Positions 25,615 through 34,912 of a stretch of 64,000 nucleotides of DNA are shown here, piece by piece (positions within the stretch are counted from its first letter, which is position 1; the number at the start of each line of letters is the position of its first letter). Below the pieces are notes generated by a model. The model saw only the letters and a program-made list of their open reading frames with translations. It searched no databases and had not been told where the DNA came from. Source of the stretch: Kluyveromyces lactis (taxonomy: Eukaryota; Ascomycota; Saccharomycetes; Saccharomycetales; Saccharomycetaceae); the NCBI RefSeq assembly GCF_000002515.2, contig NC_006040.1:558001-622000 (forward strand). The letters run 5' to 3'. The translations under genes were made by a program, and so were the position numbers.

Positions 25615-27036
25615 ATGAGTGATGTTGTAATAGAGCACGATATCCATGTGTTCGATTCGATACTCCGAAGACTACCAGAAAAGACACAAATATTGCTTAA
25701 AACACTTCCATTATTAGATGGAGTGACAGTCCAACTGCTTCGGTTTCTCTCTGCTAATTCACTAAGAACTATCCTAGCTATAATATCAGATGCCAGTCCA
25801 AAAGCGTTTCCTCTAGAACAAGACCTTTATCATTCTCTGCTAGCATTATTCATAAAGCTCGTATCACTTTACAACACAAAGCCTCAACTGTTGAGAGTAT
25901 CGCATATTTTCCCAGGTGTGTGGCATGACCACCATCCGTCACCTTCTTTTATACAGACACACGAGAGGTACATCCTTTTAGTTCTTCGAAAGGTTAACAT
26001 ATGTTTGTTTTTGTTGACTCTTTTGAAAGAGTTGCCCTTTGGTATCAGCTTCTTAGCTGACAACTTCATTGAGGTCTTCTGTTTTAACGTTGACAGTTCA
26101 AAAGTGGAAGACCTTATCACTGCCAACAGGTCCAGAATAGTTTATGGAAGACTATTAAAACCGCAGACGGTTTTATACCTTGATTTGATGACACAGTACT
26201 ACATCAGTGCGTTGGTTTCATCTTCGACTCCACACACCAGCAAATCACCACTATTGGATCAAGTTTTCCCCGACACTATCCTGGATGATATCAAGGATAA
26301 GACTATAAAATATGCTGGCAAATATATGCAATTGCAAATACAATGCACTGAAACAGATTTTAAAGAAAGATGCAAGCGACGTAAGACTGCCATTCTCGAA
26401 TGCCCAGACTTACAAAAATTGATGAAGAAATACGATTGGGAGGAATGTTGTAAAGAAGTGTTTTCTTACGGGATTAAGCGGGCAGATGTCTTGCTCTATG
26501 GTAGAAGAGGCAAGGGATTGAGTTCTGTTCCATCTCGTACACCAACACCTGTAGAAACAATACCAGCTCCGGTACAGAGCGAAACACTTCCAGTTGAAGA
26601 GGGGGAAAGCGATCTAGTTGAAGAGTTGCCCAATACTATCAATACTACTGAAGCTGAGGTAGATGTTAAGAGTACAGTGCTAAGGACCAATGAACCTCAA
26701 AGAAGAATAGACTTACCCGTTAAGCCCTTCAAGACAAAACCTAAGCAAAAAAAGATGTGGACACAAGAGGAAGAAGATTGTTTGAAATCCGGTTTGAAAC
26801 AGTGCGGACCTGCATGGGCCAAAATATTATCTCTGTACGGTCCTGGAGGAACGGTGTCGGAATCTTTAAAGAACAGGTCCCAAGTTCAACTGAAGGACAA
26901 GGCAAGAAATTGGAAAATGCACTACTTAAAAAATATGAAACCAGTTCCAGAGTACTTGGAGAAGGTGACAGGTGATTTAGAAAGAGGTCTGAAAAGCAAG
27001 AAGAAACCCAAATCCAAGCCCAAACCAGCGGTCTGA
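25615..27036 (+). CDS. TBF1: Telobox DNA-binding factor Tbf1
   Basis: Predicted 473-residue general regulatory factor that binds TTAGGG-type repeats. In yeasts it acts at subtelomeres and at snoRNA and ribosomal gene promoters. The N-terminal half is the TRF-homology-like helical domain (LLKTLPLLDGVTVQLLRFL onward). The C-terminal Myb domain starts at about residue 380 (KKMWTQEEEDCLKSGLKQCG, AWAKILSLYGPGG) and holds the telobox signature VQLKDKARNW. A Lys-rich tail follows. It is shorter than S. cerevisiae Tbf1 (562), mostly at the N-terminus and linker. ATG at 25615. Next to HHO1 as in YPL127/YPL128. Confidence 0.94.
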   Translation: MSDVVIEHDIHVFDSILRRLPEKTQILLKTLPLLDGVTVQLLRFLSANSLRTILAIISDASPKAFPLEQDLYHSLLALFIKLVSLYNTKPQLLRVSHIFPGVWHDHHPSPSFIQTHERYILLVLRKVNICLFLLTLLKELPFGISFLADNFIEVFCFNVDSSKVEDLITANRSRIVYGRLLKPQTVLYLDLMTQYYISALVSSSTPHTSKSPLLDQVFPDTILDDIKDKTIKYAGKYMQLQIQCTETDFKERCKRRKTAILECPDLQKLMKKYDWEECCKEVFSYGIKRADVLLYGRRGKGLSSVPSRTPTPVETIPAPVQSETLPVEEGESDLVEELPNTINTTEAEVDVKSTVLRTNEPQRRIDLPVKPFKTKPKQKKMWTQEEEDCLKSGLKQCGPAWAKILSLYGPGGTVSESLKNRSQVQLKDKARNWKMHYLKNMKPVPEYLEKVTGDLERGLKSKKKPKSKPKPAV

Positions 27037-28288
27037 TGTGAGCGTCGGGAAAGCGGGACCAATTTAGCATATATAAACTCGTAGTTATCATTGAATGCAT
27101 AGTCATAGTATCATCTCGTCCTTGAATAACCTTATGCAGCAGTTTTTCACAACAGGATCTATTCGATTCCCTAATCTTTACATTTTTTTGGTTTGTGGCC
27201 AGCAAGCTCTTTCATGTGGGAACATTAGGTATATCATAGTATCATTGCATCATGATAGCAAATTCGACTACATGTTGCATTCGAAGTTAGGACTCTAGAA
27301 CAGTGGTTTTTTTTGGTTGCTACAAGCCACACATCATTAACCGTTCCTGGTACCGGAGACCTTTTCCCCTGTCACCGAAAACTGAACGCAGTAAATGCCA
27401 TAACGCCATAGTAAATGTATCTAAGTAAGGTGTGAGAGCTATGTGATAGTCTGCGTCTGTATTGAGTGTTCGCGTAGGCTTCCTTTATTTTATTTTTTCA
27501 CCTAGCGTGGAGATCGTCTTGCAAAGAGCGACAGTTTTTGAGGTTGTCATTTCACAAAAACTTGGTAAGATCTGTCTTGTTTAAGAGAGGCTTTTCTAGG
27601 CATCATGTGAAATATACAACGCTGTTTCACTGGGGAGCTTCGACACTGGCCCTTTTGAGGATACAATTCCTCATGCTGTAGAACGAGACGCTAAGGAAAG
27701 CACGCTTGAATATGTGCATTGATATCTTTTATATTACTTTTGCTTTTATTTGGAGTGTCTAAATCCATGACTGGAAGTTTGAGCTGCAATTAGCAATTGA
27801 GTTACATAGCGAACTAAATAAGGCATTGGTTCATTAGGATTTAACAGCAGTACAGCATATACATCGAAGTTGACAATCTGTTAAACAAGTGAAATAGCAG
27901 AGAAAGATTGCCTGTACAGCTTTGGTTCGGAGGTTTAATGTTGTTTGCAAAAATGACATGACTTTTATGCATGATATATATATACATGATGGAAGAAATA
28001 TGGTCGTTTCCTTTCGCGGCGTTAATGGGCATTTTTGGTACATTGCCTTGTTCATATTTGTAGTAAATTAGTTTGTTGTGAGTAAATTAGGGATATATAT
28101 ATATATGAAGGTCCTGGAGAGGAAATCAGCAGAAAGGACGAAATCTGTTTCAGAGTGCCTCTTAATCGAATCGCAGATTCTAATGCTGGTGATCATTGAT
28201 TGAAGTTTGCAAAGTTCGATACTTACTCATTTCATTTCAACCCCCTTCCTTTCCTTATTACAGTGTCTAGTTGCAAACAGCATCCAAG
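27037..28288. promoter_or_regulatory. TBF1 3' flank and long STE4 upstream region
   Basis: About 1.25 kb with no gene. It holds two TGTTTCA heptamers (27623-27629 and 28146-28152), the reverse of the pheromone-response TGAAACA; a CATGAT-(AT)n-CATGAT stretch at 27970-27990; and an (AT)n run near 28092-28105. The frames at 27834-28055 have no family resemblance. Confidence 0.5.
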
Positions 28289-29599
28289 ATGGAAGTCGAT
28301 TCAGCAGAATATGCAATTCGTCCACAGGAACTGATTGTGCACGATTACCATTATCCCAATATGAATTCAGCTGGTACAGTGGAGGACAAAATAAGGACAG
28401 CAAAGACGGAGTGCAAGCAGTTATACGACCAAATCAACAGAATTAAAGGCAAAATTCAAGACACTCAATTGATGAACTTGTCTCACGGCGTCAATTCATT
28501 ACACGAGTTAAACTTACAACCGGTTCGAACTTTGAAAGGACATAATAATAAAATCTCAGACGTAAAATGGAGCCAGGATTCGGCAAGCGTACTCAGCTCG
28601 AGCCAAGACGGGTTTATAATCATATGGGATCCCTTCACTGGGCTTAAAAAAAGCGCTATCCCCTTGTTATCCCAATGGGTCTTGAGTAGCGCTATCAGTC
28701 CCAGCGGAAATCTGGTTGCAAGTGCGGGTTTGGACAATCATTGTTCAGTGTATCGTGTTTCAAGAGATAATAGAATACAACAGAATGTGATTTCCATCTT
28801 CAAGGGCCATACCTGCTACATTTCAGCTACGGAGTTTCTTGATGAGAGGACTATTTTGACTGCAAGTGGTGATATGACATGCGCTATGTGGGATATTCCT
28901 AAAAGTAAAAGAGTTACGGAATTTATAGATCACTTAGGCGATGTCTTGACCATGGATTTACCACCAGCAAACACTGGTCGATATGGTCATAATTTCATCA
29001 CCGGAGGATCGGACGGGTATGCGTATCTATGGGATGTTAGACAGCCGAATTCAGCCCAAAGTTTTTTCATCAGTGATAGTGATGTTAGTGCCATCAAATT
29101 TTTCAACAATGGAGAATCCTTCATGGCGGGTTCAGATGATGGTAGCGCTAGGTTATTTGACTTAAGAAGTGATTGTCAGATATCGACGTACTCATTTTCA
29201 GACGGTTTACTTCAGCAGCACCAGCTTCAACAACAACATCATCCTCATCCTCATTCTCATGCTTATTCTCGTATTCAAAAAAATCGGTATGGCTCATCCT
29301 CTTCTTCAACTTCGTCTTATCCAATTGTAAAAACACCTCAATCTTTGAATTTCAAGGAAAGTTGTATCGAAGATCAAGGAGTCATATCAATAGATTTCAG
29401 CTCTTCTGGTAGATTGATGTACGCTTGTTATGCGGATTACGGGTGTGCAGTATGGGATATTATCAAAGGAGAAATGATTGGCAAAGTTGATGGTCATCGA
29501 AACAGAATAAATGCCGTCAAGACGAGCCCTGATGGAATGGCAGTAGTGTCTAGCTCATGGGATATGACCCTAAAAGTTTGGACACCGGTTCATCAGTGA
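28289..29599 (+). CDS. STE4: Heterotrimeric G protein beta subunit Ste4
   Basis: Predicted 436-residue G-beta of the mating pheromone pathway at the plasma membrane. The start at ATG 28289 gives MEVDSAEYAIRPQEL; the frame extends upstream only to a TTG. An N-terminal coiled coil (about 30-60) for G-gamma binding precedes seven WD repeats (LKGHNNKISDVKWSQDS, FIIIWDPFTG, ASAGLDNHCSVY, GHTCYISATEF, FITGGSDGYAYLWDV, AGSDDGSARLFDL, SSSWDMTLKVW). Between blades six and seven lies a Gln/His/Ser-rich insert (about 305-360). S. cerevisiae Ste4 has an unrelated insert at the same place, which is phosphorylated on pheromone. Convergent with SAS5, as in YOR212/YOR213. Confidence 0.95.
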   Translation: MEVDSAEYAIRPQELIVHDYHYPNMNSAGTVEDKIRTAKTECKQLYDQINRIKGKIQDTQLMNLSHGVNSLHELNLQPVRTLKGHNNKISDVKWSQDSASVLSSSQDGFIIIWDPFTGLKKSAIPLLSQWVLSSAISPSGNLVASAGLDNHCSVYRVSRDNRIQQNVISIFKGHTCYISATEFLDERTILTASGDMTCAMWDIPKSKRVTEFIDHLGDVLTMDLPPANTGRYGHNFITGGSDGYAYLWDVRQPNSAQSFFISDSDVSAIKFFNNGESFMAGSDDGSARLFDLRSDCQISTYSFSDGLLQQHQLQQQHHPHPHSHAYSRIQKNRYGSSSSSTSSYPIVKTPQSLNFKESCIEDQGVISIDFSSSGRLMYACYADYGCAVWDIIKGEMIGKVDGHRNRINAVKTSPDGMAVVSSSWDMTLKVWTPVHQ

Positions 29600-29708
29600 A
29601 ATGATGAACTGAGAATGGTAATGCATATCGAAAAAAGCCGCAAAATAGCCCTTATAATACTACTGAAACCGCTCAGTTTGGCTCTTGTTCATCGCAGTAA
29701 GTGAAACT

Positions 29709-30470
29709 TTAAGATGCAGCTGAGGAAGCCTCCACCAACCTGCAAATTTTATTGAGCAGCTGGTTCGGAATTTGAGACAATAATATTACAATGTCATCCT
29801 CTTGATGACGTCTCTTAGCAATTTCTTCAGATACCGGAGGAAATGTAACAATTGTATTAATTACCTTTTGAATAGTATCAACATCAGATACCGATATAAG
29901 ATTAATAGCCCTTTGTAAGTTTGTAACTTGACCCAAACTTATTTCATCTTCATTGTAAATTGGTACACTGCCAGAATTTAATAACTCTTCCCGCAGTTTG
30001 GTTTGATGGTAGGGAAACCTTCCCTCATAATCAACATTGTACGCATTATTATCGAAGGATAGTTCGTGATGAAAAGTGTAAGTTGTCGAGCAAAATTTGA
30101 CCTTTGCTATTATCTTTAGCTCAAACTCACCCCAACCTTGCTCATCTAGGGTGAAGGGAGGTTCCGTGAGTTTTCGTAGTGGTCGTTCAAATGTGGGATG
30201 AAGGTGATAGGTAACATAATCAAATAAGGTGGCCGGTTGCTCGTTTCCTTCTTCATCTAATATAAATAATTGCATTCTCCATTTCCTTGTCGGCAGTTCG
30301 TAGACTTTAGGAGCATCTGGTAAAATAATTTGTTGAGTTTTGACTCTTATTGTTCGAGGAACGTAAGGCTGATATGTTTGTAAACAACCACTTGTTAGTG
30401 ACAATGCTGCTAGTGACAAACGTTATGGCAATATTAGATTAAAACATACCATTACAAAATCTTTTTCCAT
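29709..30470 (-). CDS. SAS5: SAS-I complex YEATS protein Sas5, with 5' intron
   Basis: YEATS-domain subunit of the Sas2-Sas4-Sas5 H4K16 acetyltransferase in S. cerevisiae, which blocks the spread of silencing. Exon 1 is 30450-30470 (MEKDFVM) and exon 2 is 29709-30368, giving 226 residues. The exon 2 frame has no ATG before the YEATS strands, which forces an upstream start. Splicing joins MEKDFVM to PYVPRTIRVKTQQIILPD, aligning with the S. cerevisiae start through RVKTQQ. YEATS blocks: YHLHPTFERPLRKLTEPPF and EQGWGEFELKI. The C-terminal part is helical. It lies directly after its paralogue TAF14 on the same strand. Identity as Sas5 rests on the STE4 neighbour and the absence of TAF14's C-terminal domain. 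Confidence 0.88.
30369..30449 (-). other. SAS5 intron (81 bases)
   Basis: On the minus strand: donor GTATGT at 30449-30444, directly after an ATG codon; branch-like CACTAAC at 30400-30394; acceptor ACATATCAG ending at 30369, 26 bases past the branch A. It supplies the only in-frame ATG for the YEATS open frame. S. cerevisiae SAS5 is, to my knowledge, intronless. Confidence 0.85.
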
Positions 30471-30833
30471 TATGTTAAGTGTTGACTTGATGCCAATACA
30501 GTTTTCTATCGACGGCTTGCGGACCGTTGTGCTACAACAATAGTAAAACATAATGGAGTATTGTGATATGCTATCATGTAGAATTTGATTCAAACTATTA
30601 TTTTTTTCAGAGATAAGCTCATCGGTAGGAGGTCGACAATAATTAAAGTCAAGTCCAAGGGCGAATTCAATCAAATATTTCAGTGCAATTTTCCCTAGGC
30701 TTGATTTGTCTATTCATTATAGTGTTCATTTGGTACTTTTTCTGCAAGCAGTGCCTGTTAGTGGAGATGTAAGTTATAAAATACAACTACATAATTGTAA
30801 TGGTTAAATTAGATAAACATGTGAGAGGTCCGG
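30471..30833. promoter_or_regulatory. Intergenic between TAF14 end and SAS5 start
   Basis: About 360 bases, presumably the SAS5 promoter. The open frame through it continues from the SAS5 first exon but shows no conservation I recognise. Confidence 0.5.
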
Positions 30834-31712
30834 TTACTCGGTGTTTTTCTTGACGTATTCCCATAAACTCTTCAATAGACTTTCAGGCAAGCTATATAAA
30901 TCAATAACGAACTCACCTTCTTCGATATTGTTCGTAATATTCATTTCTGGAGTTTTGTTATCAGTTATCATTTGTACTACTCCAACCAATGTATCCTCGT
31001 TTAGTTTTGTTAAGCCAAATGCTAACTTTTCCAAGTTCACAGAGCCTTTCACTGTTGAAGCGGAGGCGGTCTTGGCTTTTTTCGTTTTTACATCACCATT
31101 GACAGTAGATGCTTTTCTCTTGTCACCTGGAGTGGTGGCAGCTGTCGCTGTTGCATTTGGAGTTGCTGCTGCTGTTGATGCTACTTCATCGACAGGTCCA
31201 CTTTTCTCTAGTTCTGCTCTTAGAAGAGGCTTATTGGTAGGAACTTGGATTACATGATCAATTTCATAGGCATCTTTCATGAAATGTAGGTCGTGAGTTA
31301 TCTTCTTCTCGCCCCCTTTCTCAAGAAGATGCGCACTTATCAACAATTCAAAGCCACCCCAGCCTTGTTCTTCAATTCTAAAAGGAGGTTCCGTGAATGT
31401 TCTATGAGGGTTTGCAAAAGTTGGATGCAAATGATACACTACCTTATCAAATATCGTGGCTGGAATTTCGTTTCCTTGTTCATCCAAAAGAACTAATTCA
31501 ATGGTCCATTGACGCATAGGAAAGTTTTCTACTGGAGGTGGTACATCCGGTAGGACAGATTGCTTGGTCTTAATTCTGACCGTTCTCTTCACAGTCTGTT
31601 TCCGAAATATTGAATAAAAGGTCTGTTAGTAAACTCATTGTGAAAAGAAACCTTCTAAAAACGAACTGAAGAAGCTTTTCAGTCTTTTTTAATCATTACA
31701 TACCGACACCAT
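30834..31712 (-). CDS. TAF14: YEATS protein Taf14, with 5' intron
   Basis: YEATS reader shared by TFIID, TFIIF, INO80, SWI/SNF and NuA3. Exon 1 is 31704-31712 (ATGGTGTCG, M-V-S) and exon 2 is 30834-31595, starting ACT-GTG-AAG, so the protein begins MVSTVKRTVRIKTKQSVLPD, about 256 residues. This matches S. cerevisiae MVATVKRTIRIKTQQ. YEATS blocks: IFDKVVYHLHPTFANP and FRIEEQGWGGFELLI. The C-terminal ET-like domain is almost identical to yeast: LEKLAFGLTKLNEDTLVG, MITDNKTPEMNITNN, IDLYSLPESLLKSLWEYVKK. A Thr/Ala-rich linker with a KRKAS/KTKKAK basic patch joins the two. S. cerevisiae TAF14 is also known for a 5' intron. Confidence 0.95.
31596..31703 (-). other. TAF14 intron (108 bases)
   Basis: On the minus strand: donor GTATGT at 31703-31698, branch point TACTAAC within TTTACTAACAGACC near 31629, and acceptor GGAAACAG ending at 31596. 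It follows only three codons, MVS. Splicing reproduces the S. cerevisiae N-terminus. Confidence 0.93.
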
Positions 31713-31995
31713 CGTTGGTTGATTTGATTGGGGGTTATAAGCACGTCTAATGTTTCTCTTCTGGATATTTTCGTACTTGTAATTGCCATTATTTATCTCT
31801 GAATTTGAAATTTAGTCAATTCATGTTTTCAATGTTTGGTGAAATTTAGAGGAAGTACTACAATAAGGTGGAGGAAGGCAGTTGAAGATGCATGCAAGAG
31901 TTACGATTATGCTATTGTGGAGAGAGCAAAAGACTATCATGTCCATATTCTCCCCACTTAGTAGTTACCAGAGAGTATTGGTTACTATGTTTTAT

Positions 31996-32001
31996 CACGT
32001 G
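31996..32001. promoter_or_regulatory. E-box in ATCACGTGAT palindrome, TAF14 upstream
   Basis: CACGTG inside a 10-base palindrome about 285 bases upstream of TAF14. ATCACGTG matches the Cbf1 CDEI-type site. No CDEII/CDEIII-like sequence follows, so it is not centromeric. Confidence 0.5.
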
Positions 32002-32064
32002 ATCTGGCAAAGCATCCTAGCGAACAACATGGCTTTATCAGAAGTCTTTAGATAGAGAATTGTT

Positions 32065-32070
32065 CACGTG
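32065..32070. promoter_or_regulatory. Second E-box, TTCACGTGAG
   Basis: CACGTG 69 bases from the palindromic copy. Paired E-boxes suggest Cbf1 or a related bHLH factor acts here. Confidence 0.45.
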
Positions 32071-32220
32071 AGTCAAATCCATTGCTGCGGCTTGATATTG
32101 CATAATTGTAAGTACATTTATTTACGGGATTGATGTGCCTACTTAATCACAAGGGCGTCATTCATCGGAGTTTTTTTTTTAATGAATGACTCTGTACAAG
32201 TTTGGTTTTAGCTAGGTGAT

Positions 32221-32778
32221 TTATTGGAACACTTTCTTAAATTGAGAGCTAATACTGGACCTGATAGCAGCTGGAGATGCCTTCAATTCGCCTGGTAGTG
32301 TTTTCCAGTCAATTTTTCCGAAGACCTGCTTCAATTGTATAGATGGCTCTGATTCTTTTAGATCTGTTAAAATCTGCACAACACGAGCGTCTACTTCCTC
32401 CCTAGAAGCAACAGGCAAGGCAGTCTGATAATTCTCGAGGATCTTTATCTCATTGGCTTCTTTCTCTACCAAATCTTCTCTCTTATTTTTAACAAATTCA
32501 GCGATGGAGTCCTTCCTTTGCGAGATTAACTTGGCGTACACATCATACAATACAAATTCATCTAGATCCTTATCCTTACTGTCAATTTCCTTGTTCTTAA
32601 TTGTAGATAGTACACCTCTAATGGTTGTCTTTCTTAGGTTGTCTTTTGCAAGCATTGCCTTCTTCAAGTCTTGTTTTAATGCAGCGATCCCATCAATGTA
32701 GCCTTGAGAACTGGCAAATCTAACAAAGGTTCTGGTCGTTGCAGTAGCGCGAACGCTTGGGATAACACATCTTAACAT
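32221..32778 (-). CDS. AIM41: Mitochondrial GatB/YqeY-domain protein Aim41
   Basis: Predicted 185-residue mitochondrial protein of the YqeY family, related to the tail domain of GatB amidotransferases; exact role unknown. The ATG at 32776-32778 is chosen because [20 protein letters not shown] is a basic, acid-free presequence; the frame extends upstream to a TTG only. The YqeY domain spans about residues 30-185: [48 protein letters not shown]-type [15 protein letters not shown] and [15 protein letters not shown]. Position between SAS5/TAF14 and RUD3 matches YOR215C. Confidence 0.92.
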   Translation of the reverse strand: MLRCVIPSVRATATTRTFVRFASSQGYIDGIAALKQDLKKAMLAKDNLRKTTIRGVLSTIKNKEIDSKDKDLDEFVLYDVYAKLISQRKDSIAEFVKNKREDLVEKEANEIKILENYQTALPVASREEVDARVVQILTDLKESEPSIQLKQVFGKIDWKTLPGELKASPAAIRSSISSQFKKVFQ

Positions 32779-33140
32779 CTTTGTATTCGCTAATGATTTG
32801 GATGCTTGTCTTGAAGATTGAACCAAACGATCAAGATTATAGAAGGTCTATTAAATGTAACGTTTCTTTGTATTTGTTCATAGGTGCCGGTGTCTTTTGG
32901 GTTACTTGAATTTTCATAGAAATTATCATCAAGATGCAATTTTATTACCGTTGATCGGTTAAGTAAAAAAAAATATTCAGTGCAAGTCGCGCTTTTCTTT
33001 AAGTTTGTTCCAGACGGCTTATGATATTTGACTGGATTAGTGAATAATTGAACTAACTTAGTCTATATATTTATGTGTTAGAACGTTTATAGTACAAATC
33101 ACTTTTAGAAAGTTTCTGCAGGATGACAGCCAAAGCGCAA
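32779..33140. promoter_or_regulatory. RUD3 3' flank and AIM41 promoter
   Basis: About 360 bases without a gene. An A-rich run lies near 32967. No motif I would name. Confidence 0.45.
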
Positions 33141-34529
33141 TCACTTCTCGCTTTCCTTTTCTAGGAATTCAGTCCAGAGAGAAACGAAATTCTGGGTTCG
33201 CGATTCGGAGTTTGTATTGCTCATATTCTGAATGAGACCAGCTTGAGTCTTTTTATCGGTGTCCCAGTTAAGGAAACTTGAAATTAATTCCAAGACTTCA
33301 AATTTCTTTGGATCACCTCTTGGGATAGTAACAAATGAGATGAAAAGGTTAGATATCAACTCTTTGTCGACACTTTCAGAATCATTGTTTTGCTTTAGCA
33401 TCGCTAATGCTTTTGTTAGATGTTCATTTAATATGATAGCCTCGTGGCGTAGTTTTCCTATCTGTAGAACTCTTTCTTTCACCTCTCGTTCAAATTTCTC
33501 CTTTAATGCTACATCTTCACTCATGGACGCTACTTTTGCCCTCAAACTATTGATTTCGGTAGCTTTTTCTTCATTATTTTTCGTTAATTGTGCTATTTCC
33601 TCGGTGAATTGGTTGACTTCTGTTGTCCGTTGTTTGGTTAGAGTCTCAATAGTAGTGTTGTTATCATTTATTTGCTTTTCTAAATTTGACATTATATTAT
33701 CAAGCTGTTTCTTAGTTTCATCACTTTGTTCTAATTGCTGTTTGTAGTCAGCTATCTGCTCTTCTAAATCTCTTTTATCTTGTGCCTCATTGTTGATGAT
33801 AATTTCTAAATTATCGATCTGAGATTTTAAGCTTTTGACTTCAGATTTAAGACAAGAAGTAATGTTAGACTCCTCGTTAGATGCCTCGTTCAACTTAGAT
33901 TCCAATTCTTTGATTTTGGACTTGAATTCTGAACATTCATTACTCAAATTTTCACATTCTTTATTGAGATTGACGATTTCATCATTCAAAATAGAAATGG
34001 TTTGCTTGTCCTCTTGGATTTCTGAATCAGCAGATTTTAGCTTCTGTTTTAAATTTATATTCTGATTCTCATACTCATTCAACTGCTCACGAGTGTTTTC
34101 CAGTTCCTGTTGAGCTTGCTTCATTTGACTGAACACGGTCTTCATAGATGAGATTTTACTCAAAAGAGTGTTATACTTCAATTCGTACTGATCTCTTTCC
34201 TCTTTAACACGCTGTAGATCGTTCTCCTCAGAATCACTGTGCGGTTCTGCCTCTGCATTAGAGTTTGTTGTGGCTTCGTGTGATTGCTGTTCCTCTGGTT
34301 CAGGTTTCGATGGCTTGTCATCTGTTTTCACAGTAACAACCGCTTCCACAGTTGACTGGTCAGCACCATCAGAGTTTTCTAGAGAATCATCCGGTACCGC
34401 GACAGCTTTAGCGCCATCATTTTCAGGAACCACTTCTTGGACTGGCTCTGTAGCCTTGACATCTTTTGCTGAACCAGCAGACTTTGATTTATTGTTACTG
34501 TTGTTGCCCTTCTTCTTGTTCTTGGCCAT
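33141..34529 (-). CDS. RUD3: Golgin Rud3
   Basis: Predicted 462-residue cis-Golgi coiled-coil tether, recruited by Arf1 through a GRAB domain. A Lys/Asn/Ser-rich start (MAKNKKKGNNSNNKSKSA) and an acidic, low-complexity N-terminus precede a long coiled coil (about 100-375, heptads rich in Leu, Glu, Lys and Gln). The C-terminal GRAB region at about 385-430 (KEFVERLISNL-type DKELISNLFISFVTIPRGD and FEVLELISSFLNWD) is the identifying block. Length resembles S. cerevisiae Rud3 (484). ATG at 34527-34529. Divergent from RFC1, as in YOR216/YOR217. Confidence 0.92.
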   Translation of the reverse strand: MAKNKKKGNNSNNKSKSAGSAKDVKATEPVQEVVPENDGAKAVAVPDDSLENSDGADQSTVEAVVTVKTDDKPSKPEPEEQQSHEATTNSNAEAEPHSDSEENDLQRVKEERDQYELKYNTLLSKISSMKTVFSQMKQAQQELENTREQLNEYENQNINLKQKLKSADSEIQEDKQTISILNDEIVNLNKECENLSNECSEFKSKIKELESKLNEASNEESNITSCLKSEVKSLKSQIDNLEIIINNEAQDKRDLEEQIADYKQQLEQSDETKKQLDNIMSNLEKQINDNNTTIETLTKQRTTEVNQFTEEIAQLTKNNEEKATEINSLRAKVASMSEDVALKEKFEREVKERVLQIGKLRHEAIILNEHLTKALAMLKQNNDSESVDKELISNLFISFVTIPRGDPKKFEVLELISSFLNWDTDKKTQAGLIQNMSNTNSESRTQNFVSLWTEFLEKESEK

Positions 34530-34912
34530 TTTTTTTCTTAATGCGGTCAGATGCCAATTGCTGTTTGGGAGCCCCTAATTTTGACAGGAACAACTATCCT
34601 TGATCTATGGGTTATATGCCAAGGTCACTTCGGTACTCTAGATTTATACGTTGTGCAGATGAACAAGTTGTAGAAAGCCAATTCATTTCTTTCGATAGTC
34701 TATATACGTCAACATCGTTCGTTTTTCTTCAATCTTTAAACCAACAATTTAAATGTTAAAATCATAGAAAACCAGGAAAAATACCAGTAATAACGAGAAC
34801 ATCGCTGATAAAACAGAAACTGACAAAGCGTGAGTGTCGGATATAGATGTGTTAGAGGGTTTTCAGTGTTATCTGATTCTAGTGTAATAGTACAATTGAA
34901 GTGGTGTCCGAG
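34530..34912. promoter_or_regulatory. RUD3/RFC1 divergent promoter region
   Basis: About 380 bases between divergent starts. No site beyond AT-rich stretches is named. Confidence 0.45.

Larger units (their letters stand above)
31713..32220. promoter_or_regulatory. TAF14 upstream region and AIM41 3' flank
   Basis: About 510 bases. It holds two E-boxes, one of them a full ATCACGTGAT palindrome. An upstream ATG at 31789 opens a short frame in a different phase that runs across the TAF14 start (see findings). Confidence 0.55.

Noticed and set aside
28081-28288. 5' UTR intron ending at CTTATTACAG before STE4
   Set aside because: The acceptor looks fair, but no GTATGT donor with a matching branch point was found upstream.
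31990-32010. Centromere, because ATCACGTG matches a CDEI-type element (also at 41771)
   Set aside because: No long AT-pure CDEII-like tract and no CDEIII-like TTTCCGAA block at a suitable distance; the sites sit in ordinary promoters.
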